Assembly: GCA_027456965.1 (NCBI GenBank)
Contig: DAIDUA010000073.1
Coordinates: 1 to 35,077, forward strand
DNA from: Alphaproteobacteria bacterium
Lineage (GTDB): Bacteria; Pseudomonadota; Alphaproteobacteria; Micropepsales; Micropepsaceae
Length of the DNA: 35,077 nucleotides
Direction: 5' to 3'
Shown in pieces: positions 1 to 8,009 of this stretch; position 1 is the first letter of the stretch, and each line of letters opens with the position of its first letter. The notes beneath the pieces were generated by a model. That model ran no database searches. It saw only the letters and a program-made list of their open reading frames with translations, and was not told the origin of the DNA. Both the position numbers and the translations under genes were made by a program.

Positions 1-89
1 GGCCCGCGGTTCCGGCCCACTCCGCTCCTGGCTGCGGGATCTCCGAAGGCCGCGCGTGGTGCGCGGTCCCTCTGTCCAAGGAGACAGCC

Positions 90-1019
90 ATGACGCGCAG
101 CGACGATCACGAACCCGAACACACCTCTTCTCCCACCGACGAGGTGCTGACCCAGCTTCAGCTCTTCGGGCACAAGCCGTTCTACGACGAGCCGGACACG
201 CGGCCCACACCCGACAGCGATGAGATCGCTGGCGCCGTCGCCGTTATCTTCGATGCACTCTCCGGCACGCTCACGGACACGCGCCTCGAACCGGACTTGC
301 ACGATCTGTGTTGGTCGATGGTCCATGTCTTCCACCGCGCCATCGACCGCGTCCAGCGCAAGCTTGATGACAATGAAGACGCGCAGAAACGTAGCCAGCG
401 CGAACAGGACGGCTCCGAAATCCTTTCCGTCGAACTCGAGCGATTGCTCGCAGACGGCGAAGTGCTGCTCGACCGCCGCGACAGCATCGAAGCCTTTCGC
501 GACGCCGCGGCCGACCGTTACGAGCAGATCACCGGCTCAGTCTGGCGGCCGCATTCCGGCTCGATGGTCAACCGCCGCGCCATGACATCGGCCGTCATCG
601 ACAGTCGCGATTTCGTCAACGCCAAACGGCGCAGCGAAACGCAAGTCCTGTTCCCGACCGGTGCTCGCATCGCTTTCACTGGCGGTCCCGACTGCAACGA
701 TCATGACCGCATCTGGAGCGTCCTCGACAAGGTCCATGCCAAACATACCGACATGGTTCTGCTGCACGGCGGCACGCCGACCGGCGCCGAACGCATCGCC
801 GCCTGCTGGGCCGACGCGCGCAAGGTTCCGCAGGTCGCCTTCCGGCCGGATTGGAACCGGCATCGCAAGGCCGCGCCCTTCAAGCGCAACGACCAGCTCC
901 TCGAGGCCCTGCCGATCGGTGTCGTCGCGTTCCCCGGTTCCGGCATTTGCGCCAATCTGTGCGACAAAGCCCGCACGCTTGGCATCCCGGTATGGCGTTC
1001 CGGCGAGGGCGACGCGTGA
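90..1019 (+). CDS. DUF2493 (SLOG/YspA-like) domain protein
   Basis: 309-aa ORF with AAGGAG RBS; C-terminal RIAFTGGPDCNDHDRIWSVLDKVHAKHTDMVLLHGGTPTGAERIAACWA typical of DUF2493. Confidence 0.85.
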   Translation: MTRSDDHEPEHTSSPTDEVLTQLQLFGHKPFYDEPDTRPTPDSDEIAGAVAVIFDALSGTLTDTRLEPDLHDLCWSMVHVFHRAIDRVQRKLDDNEDAQKRSQREQDGSEILSVELERLLADGEVLLDRRDSIEAFRDAAADRYEQITGSVWRPHSGSMVNRRAMTSAVIDSRDFVNAKRRSETQVLFPTGARIAFTGGPDCNDHDRIWSVLDKVHAKHTDMVLLHGGTPTGAERIAACWADARKVPQVAFRPDWNRHRKAAPFKRNDQLLEALPIGVVAFPGSGICANLCDKARTLGIPVWRSGEGDA

Positions 1020-1189
1020 GCGCCGCCCTTGCGCGTCCTGCAACATGACTTGCGCCTGCCGCAACCGTGGTCACGCGCAACATCGTTCGCGAGGATTCCG
1101 CTCCGCATGGCAAGCTGCTATGGACGGGGTCGCGCCGTGGTGGCTGGTAGAGGCGCGAACCGTCAATCTTTTGCACGGAGGCCACCGCC

Positions 1190-1714
1190 ATGATCATTCT
1201 CGGCATCATCCTCAGCGTCTTCGCCATCGGATTCTTCTGCTGGCTGTTGTTCACGCTCGCCGTGTACGCCTTGCCGTTCTTTGTCGGCATGACGGCTGCG
1301 TTTGCCGCCTACCATCACGGCTACGGCATGCTCGGCTCCGGCCTCATCGCCATCGTCGTGGGTGCCGGCGTACTTGTGCTCGGCCAAATCCTCTTCGCAG
1401 CGGTCCGCGTGCCGATCTTGCGCGCTTGTATCGCGCTCATTTTCGCCATTCCAGCGGCAGTCGCGGGCTATCACGCCACACTCGGCATCGCGCATATCTG
1501 CATCCCGGCGGGTACACTGAGTCAGATCCTCGCGCTTCTCGGCGCGGCGCTGGTGGGCGGCACGGCATGGTCGCGCATGGCCATTTTTATCCCTCCGGCA
1601 ACCGGCGAGGTCATGCAGGAGGGTTCTGTGCCGCCCGCAGCTTTCCTTCCCGGCCAACGGCTAGGCCGCGCGGTTGCCGTCCATCTTGACCACGCCCGGC
1701 CGACATCGCGTTGA
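1190..1714 (+). CDS. Hypothetical multi-spanning membrane protein
   Basis: 174-aa ORF with hydrophobic segments and upstream GGAGG RBS. Confidence 0.6.
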   Translation: MIILGIILSVFAIGFFCWLLFTLAVYALPFFVGMTAAFAAYHHGYGMLGSGLIAIVVGAGVLVLGQILFAAVRVPILRACIALIFAIPAAVAGYHATLGIAHICIPAGTLSQILALLGAALVGGTAWSRMAIFIPPATGEVMQEGSVPPAAFLPGQRLGRAVAVHLDHARPTSR

Positions 1715-2022
1715 TAGGGGCACGAGTTTGAGCGCATATCCCGTCTACTCCGACATCGGCCAGAGGCGGCACCGTCGCGCGTCCGACAGCGCGACGGTAG
1801 CAGCGAGTTAGCGCGTTCGGTCGCGCCGATGCTGCCTTTCCTATTCTGCGCTAGCGCTTCTCTTTCTTCGATCCAGACGTCGGTGATCTTGCTTGCATCG
1901 CTGAACAGTCGCCATGAGTTCTCCCCGGATGCTGTTTGGCACGCGAGTCCATGCCGCCTCTCTTGGCTTTGATCGGGCCAAAGACCGGCTACGCCTCGAT
2001 CGCCTAGACGCAAGGGGGCCGT

Positions 2023-2075
2023 CAGACTTTCTTCCCCTGGGCTAAAACCCATTCCTCGCGAGGCAAGAAAGTCTG
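2023..2075. repeat. 11-bp perfect inverted repeat CAGACTTTCTT...AAGAAAGTCTG with internal palindrome CCTCGCGAGG (2054-2063)
   Basis: read directly; 31-nt spacer, noncoding interval upstream of DUF736 gene. Confidence 0.75.
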
Positions 2076-2186
2076 CCGCCCTCCCTCAAGCCCGCTGGGC
2101 GGGTGCGTCGTCGATCGCCTTCGGCCTTCCGATCGCCATCGAGGCCGCGATGGTCGTGGGCTCGAAACAGCAAATGGAGAACAGAC

Positions 2187-2513
2187 ATGGCTATCATCGG
2201 CACATTCAAGAAGGTCACGGGCGGGTTCGAAGGCGAGTTCGCAATGCTGGCACTGCAGGCCAAGGGCGTGCGTATCGTCGCCGAGACCAACCGCACCAAC
2301 GAAGACGCTCCCACCCATCGCATCTTTGTCGGCCGCGCGGAGATCGGTGCCGCCTGGACCAAATCGTCGGAGAAGAACGAGGAGTATCACTCGCTCAAGC
2401 TCGACGACCCGAGTTTCACCGCTCCGGTCTACGCCAACCTGGTCAAGGACAAGGACGGCGACACCTACAGCGCGATCTGGTCGCGCCGGCCGGGCAAGCG
2501 CAACGGCAACTGA
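2187..2513 (+). CDS. DUF736 family protein
   Basis: 108 aa MAIIGTFKKVTGGFEGEFAMLALQAKGVRIV...; canonical DUF736 start and ending. Confidence 0.9.
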   Translation: MAIIGTFKKVTGGFEGEFAMLALQAKGVRIVAETNRTNEDAPTHRIFVGRAEIGAAWTKSSEKNEEYHSLKLDDPSFTAPVYANLVKDKDGDTYSAIWSRRPGKRNGN

Positions 2514-2530
2514 AGCAAAACTCCTCCTCC

Positions 2531-2564
2531 AAGCCCCGTCCGGTTCGCCGGGCGGGGCTTTTGC
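2531..2564 (+). terminator. Rho-independent terminator after DUF736 gene
   Basis: AAGCCCCGTCCGG-TTCG-CCGGGCGGGGCTTTT: near-perfect 13-bp stem, UUCG loop, T run. Confidence 0.9.
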
Positions 2565-2625
2565 GTCTCTTTGGACGGTGTTGCCCACCTCTACCCGCCG
2601 TGCATACAGATCGCGTATCGCACAG

Positions 2626-3132
2626 CTACATTTTCGCAAACGCCGCGGCCGCCGACGAGGCCAAGAGAAACAAACGGCGCGGTTGTCGCGGAAACCCCAC
2701 AAAGCCATACGCCTCGTAGAATTTTGCCGCGCGCTCGTCCTTGGCATCGACCACAATGGCGAACACCGCGAGCGTCTTGCTTGCAGCCAAGATGCGGCGC
2801 ACGGCGTCCGCCAGCAACAACTCGCCGATCCCAAGTCCGTGGGCCTTCTCCTCGCGCGCCAGCCGCCCGATCAGCGCCACAGGAATGGCATCATAGCGCG
2901 GCAGCTTGCGGGCGATCTCGTCCGGCAGATTCTCCAGGCTGAGCGTGAACGAACTGAGGCTGTAGAATCCGACAACACCCAATGCATCGTCCACGGCCAC
3001 AAACACGCGGGTGACATTGCGCCGCTCATCCTGGCTGGCCCGCCGGCGGAACCAATCGTCGAGTTCGGGCTGTCCGCAAGTGAAGCCGGCGCGCTCGTGC
3101 TGCTTTCCGAGTGGTTCAATCCTCAGTGCCAA
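2626..3132 (-). CDS. GNAT acetyltransferase toxin (TacT-like)
   Basis: 168 aa; FxCGQPELDDWFRRRASQDERRNVTRVFVAVDD...GLGIGELLLADAVRR; directly after DUF1778 gene. Confidence 0.85.
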   Translation of the reverse strand: MALRIEPLGKQHERAGFTCGQPELDDWFRRRASQDERRNVTRVFVAVDDALGVVGFYSLSSFTLSLENLPDEIARKLPRYDAIPVALIGRLAREEKAHGLGIGELLLADAVRRILAASKTLAVFAIVVDAKDERAAKFYEAYGFVGFPRQPRRLFLLASSAAAAFAKM

Positions 3133-3135
3133 TCG

Positions 3136-3426
3136 TCAGCCCATCACATCGCGATGTCGGCGCAGGGCCGCGATCAATTTGGCGGTGGGCTCCGGCGGAT
3201 TGAGAACGGCGGCCAGGAATGCATCCCGATTCGCGCCAGTGAGCACCATGCGCTCATGTTCATCGAGAACCCGGCGGGCACCTTCATAAGCCAGATCGCC
3301 GGCCGTCAGGCCGCTCACCGCCATGGCGCGCTGAATGAGCGCTTTGGCCGAGGTGGCAATGCGCAACTCCAATCGGTCCCTTTTGAGCTCTTTGGCGGGC
3401 GGCTTACGGCGCGAGGTGGCACGCAT
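3136..3426 (-). CDS. DUF1778 antitoxin (TacA-like)
   Basis: 96 aa; RLELRIATSAKALIQRAMAVSGLTAGDLAYEGARRVLDEHERMVL; paired with GNAT toxin. Confidence 0.85.
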   Translation of the reverse strand: MRATSRRKPPAKELKRDRLELRIATSAKALIQRAMAVSGLTAGDLAYEGARRVLDEHERMVLTGANRDAFLAAVLNPPEPTAKLIAALRRHRDVMG

Positions 3427-3450
3427 GGGATTCTCCTTCGCAAGAAATGT

Positions 3451-3465
3451 ACGGCAAAATGCCGT
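3451..3465. promoter_or_regulatory. Dyad ACGGCA-AAA-TGCCGT upstream of the antitoxin gene (candidate autoregulatory operator)
   Basis: perfect 6-bp arms, 25 bp upstream of antitoxin start. Confidence 0.55.
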
Positions 3466-3483
3466 GCTTTTTAAGGGGCATCT

Positions 3484-3753
3484 CTAGGACTTGGTTCGGC
3501 GGCGCCTTGGGGCCTTCACATTGAGGTTCAGAGCCGCTGCCGGGGATTTCTCATCCAGAAAATCCGCCGCGCGGCACCCCAAAGCTTGCGAGGCCTGCCA
3601 CAGCGTCAGAAGCGTAACGTTTTGCTGTCCCCGCTCCATGCTGCTGACATGGGCGCGGTCCACACCCATTCCCTCGGCCACCGCTTCCTGGCTCAGGCCG
3701 GCGGCAAGCCGGATACGCCGAAGATTCAGCCCGAAGACCTTGCGAATATCCAT
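3484..3753 (-). CDS. XRE-family HTH regulator, QseC-like (ATG at 3753; TTG at 3771 possible)
   Basis: LNLRRIRLAAGLSQEAVAEGMGVDRAHVSSMERGQQNVTLLTLWQASQALG; divergent from small DUF2285 gene. Confidence 0.8.
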   Translation of the reverse strand: MDIRKVFGLNLRRIRLAAGLSQEAVAEGMGVDRAHVSSMERGQQNVTLLTLWQASQALGCRAADFLDEKSPAAALNLNVKAPRRRRTKS

Positions 3754-3766
3754 CCGCAGGATGGAT
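3748..3766. promoter_or_regulatory. Dyad ATCCATCC-GCA-GGATGGAT overlapping the XRE gene start
   Basis: perfect 8-bp arms including the ATG at 3753. Confidence 0.6.
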
Positions 3767-3774
3767 GCCAATCG

Positions 3775-3802
3775 CGTATTTTATTGCTACGTATTATAAT
3801 AC
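3775..3802. promoter_or_regulatory. Operator/promoter-like cluster: CGTATT direct repeats (3775, 3790) and palindrome GTATTATAATAC (3791-3802)
   Basis: AT-rich dyad containing TATAAT on both strands in the divergent intergenic region. Confidence 0.6.
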
Positions 3803-3978
3803 TCGACTAAGGTGGCACTGTCGTGGAATCGGGGCACGCCAGACGTGCAGGATCGCATCGACGGTGATGCAGTTGTGTGCGCTACGCGATGCCCAAACTC
3901 TATCGTAATATGGAATGACACGAAGGATTTATCTCAAATCGTCGTTGGCGTTTTGCGGTCAGAGGGGCGCGATGGCAT

Positions 3979-4248
3979 ATGCCCATTCCACCGTTCAAAA
4001 ATAAGCCGCCTTCCAGTCGACAGGTGACGCCCTATGATGAGCGCCATCTCAACACGTATCTTCTGCTCTTGGACGCCGATGACGCGGGCATAGACTGGTG
4101 CAGCGCGGTGTGGACGATCTTTCATATCGATCCCGAACGTGAGCCCGCACGGGCGCGTGCCGTTCATAAGAGTCACCTGGCCCGTGCGCGCTGGATCGCG
4201 GACGGCGCCTATCGTGATCTGCTGCGTCCATCACCGAAGAAGCAGTAG
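3979..4248 (+). CDS. Small DUF2285 protein, QseM-like antiactivator
   Basis: 89 aa MPIPPFKNKPPSSRQVTPYDERHLNTYLLLLDADDAGIDWCSAVWTIFHIDPEREPARARAVHKSHLARARWIADGAYRDLL; divergent from XRE gene. Confidence 0.75.
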   Translation: MPIPPFKNKPPSSRQVTPYDERHLNTYLLLLDADDAGIDWCSAVWTIFHIDPEREPARARAVHKSHLARARWIADGAYRDLLRPSPKKQ

Positions 4249-4386
4249 TCGAACTGTACAAATTTGGGACGTCTTAGCGTACCAAGCTCTCGTTGTGTGC
4301 GCATCGCACGCCACCGAATTGAGGACTTCCGAGACCCGTCGCGCCGCAAATAATTCCCAGCTGCACAAAGTCTGGGAGGACGCTTC

Positions 4387-4752
4387 ATGTCACAGGGCGC
4401 AGATCGGCCGTCAGAAAAGCTCACCGACGAATCTCATCAACTGCAACGCTGTGACTTCGCCTGGGAGTTTCTTCGCCGCAATCGCCGCTATCGCAGAGAC
4501 TATTCGGCATTGCATCGGCAACAATCGGGCGGCCAGTCCGATGAGCGCATGATGGCAGCAAAGATGGCGCATTGGGGGCTGAGCTTTCGCCTGCGACCCG
4601 GCTCTTGCGGCGGGCCAAGTCCAGGTCCATTGGCGGCCGGAATTCGTGCCGACGGCGGTGCTGCTGACGCCCGCGCCACCGGGATATACGGCCGCGGCCA
4701 GTCAGCAGACGATCAACTTTGGCGCTGCGCTGGCCGACCAGACGGGGATTGA
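4387..4752 (+). CDS. DUF6499-type N-terminal half of FseA-like activator (zero-frame product)
   Basis: GGGAGGA RBS; CDFAWEFLRRNRRYRRDYSAL...MAHWGLSF; homology-like sequence ends at F(UUU) 4585-4587 and continues in the +1 frame. Confidence 0.75.
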   Translation: MSQGADRPSEKLTDESHQLQRCDFAWEFLRRNRRYRRDYSALHRQQSGGQSDERMMAAKMAHWGLSFRLRPGSCGGPSPGPLAAGIRADGGAADARATGIYGRGQSADDQLWRCAGRPDGD

Positions 4753-5167
4753 CGGCCGGCACGTCATCTTCACCGATCCCCGAGGCGAACATCGCGTCTT
4801 GCTGGTTCGCCCGGGACCCGATCAACCGCTCGCGATCGCCATTCCGCTCGACGAAGACTTCTCGCTTCGCCTGGCCGGCGCCCTGCGCTTTCAACACTGG
4901 CTGATGCGCCGTCCAGCCGGGCGTCTTCCGCGCTCGATGCGGCTCACCGCGCGCCACCGCGCCCGTTTGATGCTGATGCTGCGTGCCTGCGACATGCGCC
5001 AGGACGGTGCCACCTATCGCGAAATCGCCGCCGATCTCTTCGGCGCCAAAGCCGTCGCCGAACACGGCTGGAAAACACTGCCCGTGCGCGGCCGGACCAT
5101 CCGCCTGGTGGAAGATGCCGACACCATGATCGATGGCGGCTACTTGAATCTGCTTCGCGGCAAATAA
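4589..5167 (+). CDS. DUF2285 C-terminal half of FseA-like activator, reached by +1 shift; fused 4387-4587/4589-5167 product would be 259 aa
   Basis: +1 frame reads ACDPALAAGQVQVHWRPEFVPTAVLLTP...; joins WGLSF at UUU-C; no good independent start at the junction. Confidence 0.75.
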   Translation, partial: ACDPALAAGQVQVHWRPEFVPTAVLLTPAPPGYTAAASQQTINFGAALADQTGIDGRHVIFTDPRGEHRVLLVRPGPDQPLAIAIPLDEDFSLRLAGALRFQHWLMRRPAGRLPRSMRLTARHRARLMLMLRACDMRQDGATYREIAADLFGAKAVAEHGWKTLPVRGRTIRLVEDADTMIDGGYLNLLRGK

Positions 5168-5303
5168 CGATTTACATATCGTCAAGGGGTACGCGGGCAG
5201 GTAGCGCCGACTCCGTCATCCCCCCATCCGGCTTCTCTTCGCCATCGTGATCGCTCCCGCGCCGTCATCGACCGACAGCGCACCAACAACACCGGAGCTT
5301 CAC

Positions 5304-5684
5304 ATGAGCAACTCCTCCAGCGACCTGCCGCCGCGGCTTCTGCGCACGCCTGAAGCCGCCCGCTATCTCGGCCTGTCAGGCCGCACGCTTGAAAAACATC
5401 GTACCTATGGCACAGGCCCGGCCTATCATAAGCTCGGCGGTCGTGTCGTCTATGCGATCGACGACCTCAATATCTGGGCCGGTCAGGGATTGCGCCATTC
5501 GACCTCCGATCCGGGCACGGGCATCGTCCATCCGGCCAAGCGCCACAATACGCCGGCGCTCACCAACGACCGCGCATCCGTCCACGCAGGCAATCGGCGC
5601 GACACAAAACCTCCCAGCCTTGTTCGCGGCGATGGTCAGCCTACGAGCGGTAACAACGCAGCTTCTGCGCCGACCAAGCGCTGA
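5304..5684 (+). CDS. HTH (MerR/AlpA-like) DNA-binding protein, RdfS-like excisionase candidate
   Basis: LLRTPEAARYLGLSGRTLEKHRTYGTGPAYHKLGGRVVYAIDDLNIWA; located upstream of traF/rlxS block. Confidence 0.75.
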   Translation: MSNSSSDLPPRLLRTPEAARYLGLSGRTLEKHRTYGTGPAYHKLGGRVVYAIDDLNIWAGQGLRHSTSDPGTGIVHPAKRHNTPALTNDRASVHAGNRRDTKPPSLVRGDGQPTSGNNAASAPTKR

Positions 5685-5833
5685 TCGGCGGAAACCCCGA
5701 TGCCAACCCAACACGCAGCGACAGAGCGCGAGCAGCGTGCCTTTGCCGTCGCATGCCAACGAGCGCTGAACGCGACCGACCGGCAGCGCCTGCCGCTCAC
5801 CAAGACAATTCCCGATATCGATAGAGGCTCACC

Positions 5834-6334
5834 ATGCATGTCACAAATCGCCAAGATTCTGCGCAACACACGATCATGCTCACCCATGTCGAGCTGACCT
5901 GGATCGAACAGCGCATCGAGCATTGGATACGCTTCGGGCGCTTCGCCGAAGACCATATCATCGACCGGCGGCGCCGCGTTGTCAGCTTCGCGCCCGGCAG
6001 TATCTTCGCCTTCGTGCGCTGGGCGTCCAATGATTTTGGGACCATCATTTCGCGCGTCGACATCGTGCGCGCCACGGCACACGGCGAGCCCTACACCACC
6101 CTGCCCTTCGTGCGTCCCGGCGGCGAAATCCTTCTGCGCATCCATGGCTGGGGGAAGGTCGAACGCGTACTGCAGATGATCGACACCGTGGACGCCATCG
6201 GCGTCGATCCAGCCGACGCGGCGCCGGATTACTGGCGCCATGTCCATAACCGTCTCACGGTCGCCGACGATCCGCGGCTCTACACACGCGCGCGCCACAT
6301 CGCTTGGCTGTTACGCAAGAGCCTCGCATCATGA
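5834..6334 (+). CDS. DUF2840 family protein
   Basis: 166 aa; LTHVELTWIEQRIEHWIRFGRFAEDHIIDRRRRVVSFAPGSIFAFVRW. Confidence 0.85.
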   Translation: MHVTNRQDSAQHTIMLTHVELTWIEQRIEHWIRFGRFAEDHIIDRRRRVVSFAPGSIFAFVRWASNDFGTIISRVDIVRATAHGEPYTTLPFVRPGGEILLRIHGWGKVERVLQMIDTVDAIGVDPADAAPDYWRHVHNRLTVADDPRLYTRARHIAWLLRKSLAS

Positions 6335-6843
6335 CACGTTTTGGCTATGTCATGACGACCTACTTCGTAACGCTGGCAATTGGGCTGTCGTCGCTATTTC
6401 ATCCGTCAGCGAGGCTGATCTGGAACGCGAGCGCCAGCGTACCGATCGGGCTTTATGCCGTGCAGCCGGGCAGCCCGCTCAAGGACGGCGATCTTGTCGT
6501 CGCCACGCCACCAGGACCTCTCGCGACTTTCCTTGCCGTGCGCGATTATCTGCCAAGGGGCGTGCCGTTGCTCAAGCATGTCGCGGCGTTGCCGGGACAG
6601 ACTGTTTGCCGTCACGGGCCCGTCATTACGATCAACGGAGCCGCCGTCGCATCCGCGCTGCCGCGTGATCGCGCCGGCCGTCCGCTGCCCGTCTGGCAGG
6701 GCTGCCACAGGCTTATGCCGAACGAAATCTTTCTCCTCAATCGCGCCGCACCGGACTCCTTCGACGGACGCTATTTCGGGGTATTGCCCGTCACCGCCAT
6801 CACCGCTCACGCCGTACCGCTTTGGATCTCCAAGGAGCAGTGA
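6331..6843 (+). CDS. traF: S26-family signal peptidase / conjugal transfer TraF
   Basis: ASASVPIGLYAVQPGSPLKDGDLVV...LPRGVPLLKHVAALPGQTVCR; ATGA overlap with upstream gene. Confidence 0.85.
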   Translation: MTRFGYVMTTYFVTLAIGLSSLFHPSARLIWNASASVPIGLYAVQPGSPLKDGDLVVATPPGPLATFLAVRDYLPRGVPLLKHVAALPGQTVCRHGPVITINGAAVASALPRDRAGRPLPVWQGCHRLMPNEIFLLNRAAPDSFDGRYFGVLPVTAITAHAVPLWISKEQ

Positions 6844-6845
6844 AG

Positions 6846-7742
6846 ATGGCGAGGACGCACTTTCAAATGATGATTCCTTTGTTCGGCCGCATGCTGCGCC
6901 ATTCCTTCGTCCCGGCCGGGCACGAAGCCGCCGCCGCGCGCAGCGGCGGTCCAGGGCGGCCTGTCGGACGGCGCGCCAGCGCCTTGCCCTGGACGGGGGC
7001 GAGCACGGTGGCAGACTGGCGCCAGTTCGGGACGGCGATGGGTATTGCCGCGATTGTGGCATCGCTGACGAGCGCGGCAAATGGCGCGACGGCTGCGCGA
7101 GTGATGTCGCCAGGTACGCCTTCAACGATGGATTCGCACCGCGATCCATCTGCCGGATTTGTGGATGAAGCTGCGCGGCGCTTCGGCGTTCCGGCGACAT
7201 TGCTGCACGCCGTCATGCTGGTCGAAAGTGACGGCAATCCCGCAGCAGTGTCGCCCAAAGGCGCCATGGGTCTGATGCAGATCATGCCGAAGACGTGGGC
7301 GGAGCTGCGCGCGCGTTATCACCTGGGCGCCGATCCATTCGATCCTCACGACAACATCGTGTCCGGCGCCGCCTATCTTCGCGAATTGTTCGACCGTTTT
7401 GGCGCAGCGGGTTTTCTTGCTGCTTACAATGCCGGGCCAAAACGCTTCGAAGAATATCTGGCAGGCCTTCGACCGTTGCGCGAGGAGACGACGGATTACC
7501 TTGCAAAATTGCAGATGACGCTTCCCGCTTTGCACATCGCCGCCACGACGAATGCAGCGGTTAACGTGGCGGATTGGCAGCGAGCAGGGTTGTTCGCGTC
7601 ATCACCGGCAGCGCGTCCACGTCCCGTGAACGGCACTTCCAACCAACGGACTGTCACGACATCGACGCCAGTTCTGTTTGCGCTGGCGCCGCAATCGAAC
7701 AGTTTGTTCGTGCACGGCGAACCTTCAGGAGACCCGCCATGA
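6846..7742 (+). CDS. Lytic transglycosylase (SLT domain)
   Basis: LLHAVMLVESDGNPAAVSPKGAMGLMQIMPKTWAEL...AAYNAGPKRFEEYL. Confidence 0.9.
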   Translation: MARTHFQMMIPLFGRMLRHSFVPAGHEAAAARSGGPGRPVGRRASALPWTGASTVADWRQFGTAMGIAAIVASLTSAANGATAARVMSPGTPSTMDSHRDPSAGFVDEAARRFGVPATLLHAVMLVESDGNPAAVSPKGAMGLMQIMPKTWAELRARYHLGADPFDPHDNIVSGAAYLRELFDRFGAAGFLAAYNAGPKRFEEYLAGLRPLREETTDYLAKLQMTLPALHIAATTNAAVNVADWQRAGLFASSPAARPRPVNGTSNQRTVTTSTPVLFALAPQSNSLFVHGEPSGDPP

Positions 7743-7745
7743 GAT

Positions 7746-8009
7746 GTGTCGCACCGCCTCGTGGGCTGTCGCGAGCGAGCGCAGGTTCGGAATGTCGGCG
7801 CAGGAAATTCCGGTACCCAACCAAGCGATGGCGAGATAAAAGCGCCGCCGTCGGTTTGGCGCATCTGGTTGGTTGGATTCATAATTTGGGGCATTGCGGG
7901 GTATTATCCTGCTGGCTCTTCATTCCGAAACACAAACAAATTCAGCACTTCGCGCGCCAGCCGCACTATCCCGCCAGTCGGATTCGGCCATGAAGACACG
8001 CGACGATGA
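7746..8009 (+). CDS. Putative small membrane protein
   Basis: 87-aa ORF with one TM-like segment WRIWLVGFIIWGIAGYYPAG; overlaps relaxase start. Confidence 0.35.
   Translation: MSHRLVGCRERAQVRNVGAGNSGTQPSDGEIKAPPSVWRIWLVGFIIWGIAGYYPAGSSFRNTNKFSTSRASRTIPPVGFGHEDTRR

Noticed and set aside
1522-2052. 176-aa minus strand ORF
   Set aside because: Overlaps the 1190-1714 gene, lacks RBS and recognizable domain.
2326-3474. 382-aa + strand ORF
   Set aside because: Antisense to the convincing TacA/TacT pair; Arg/Ser-rich shadow ORF from high GC.
3843-3850. ACGTGCAG, a half-site like the Agrobacterium tra box
   Set aside because: No matching second half-site at the right spacing.
4585-4590. Frameshift as simple sequencing error or pseudogene
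   Set aside because: Not excluded, but location exactly at UUU-C in the family known for +1 frameshifting, with both halves otherwise intact, makes programmed frameshift more likely.
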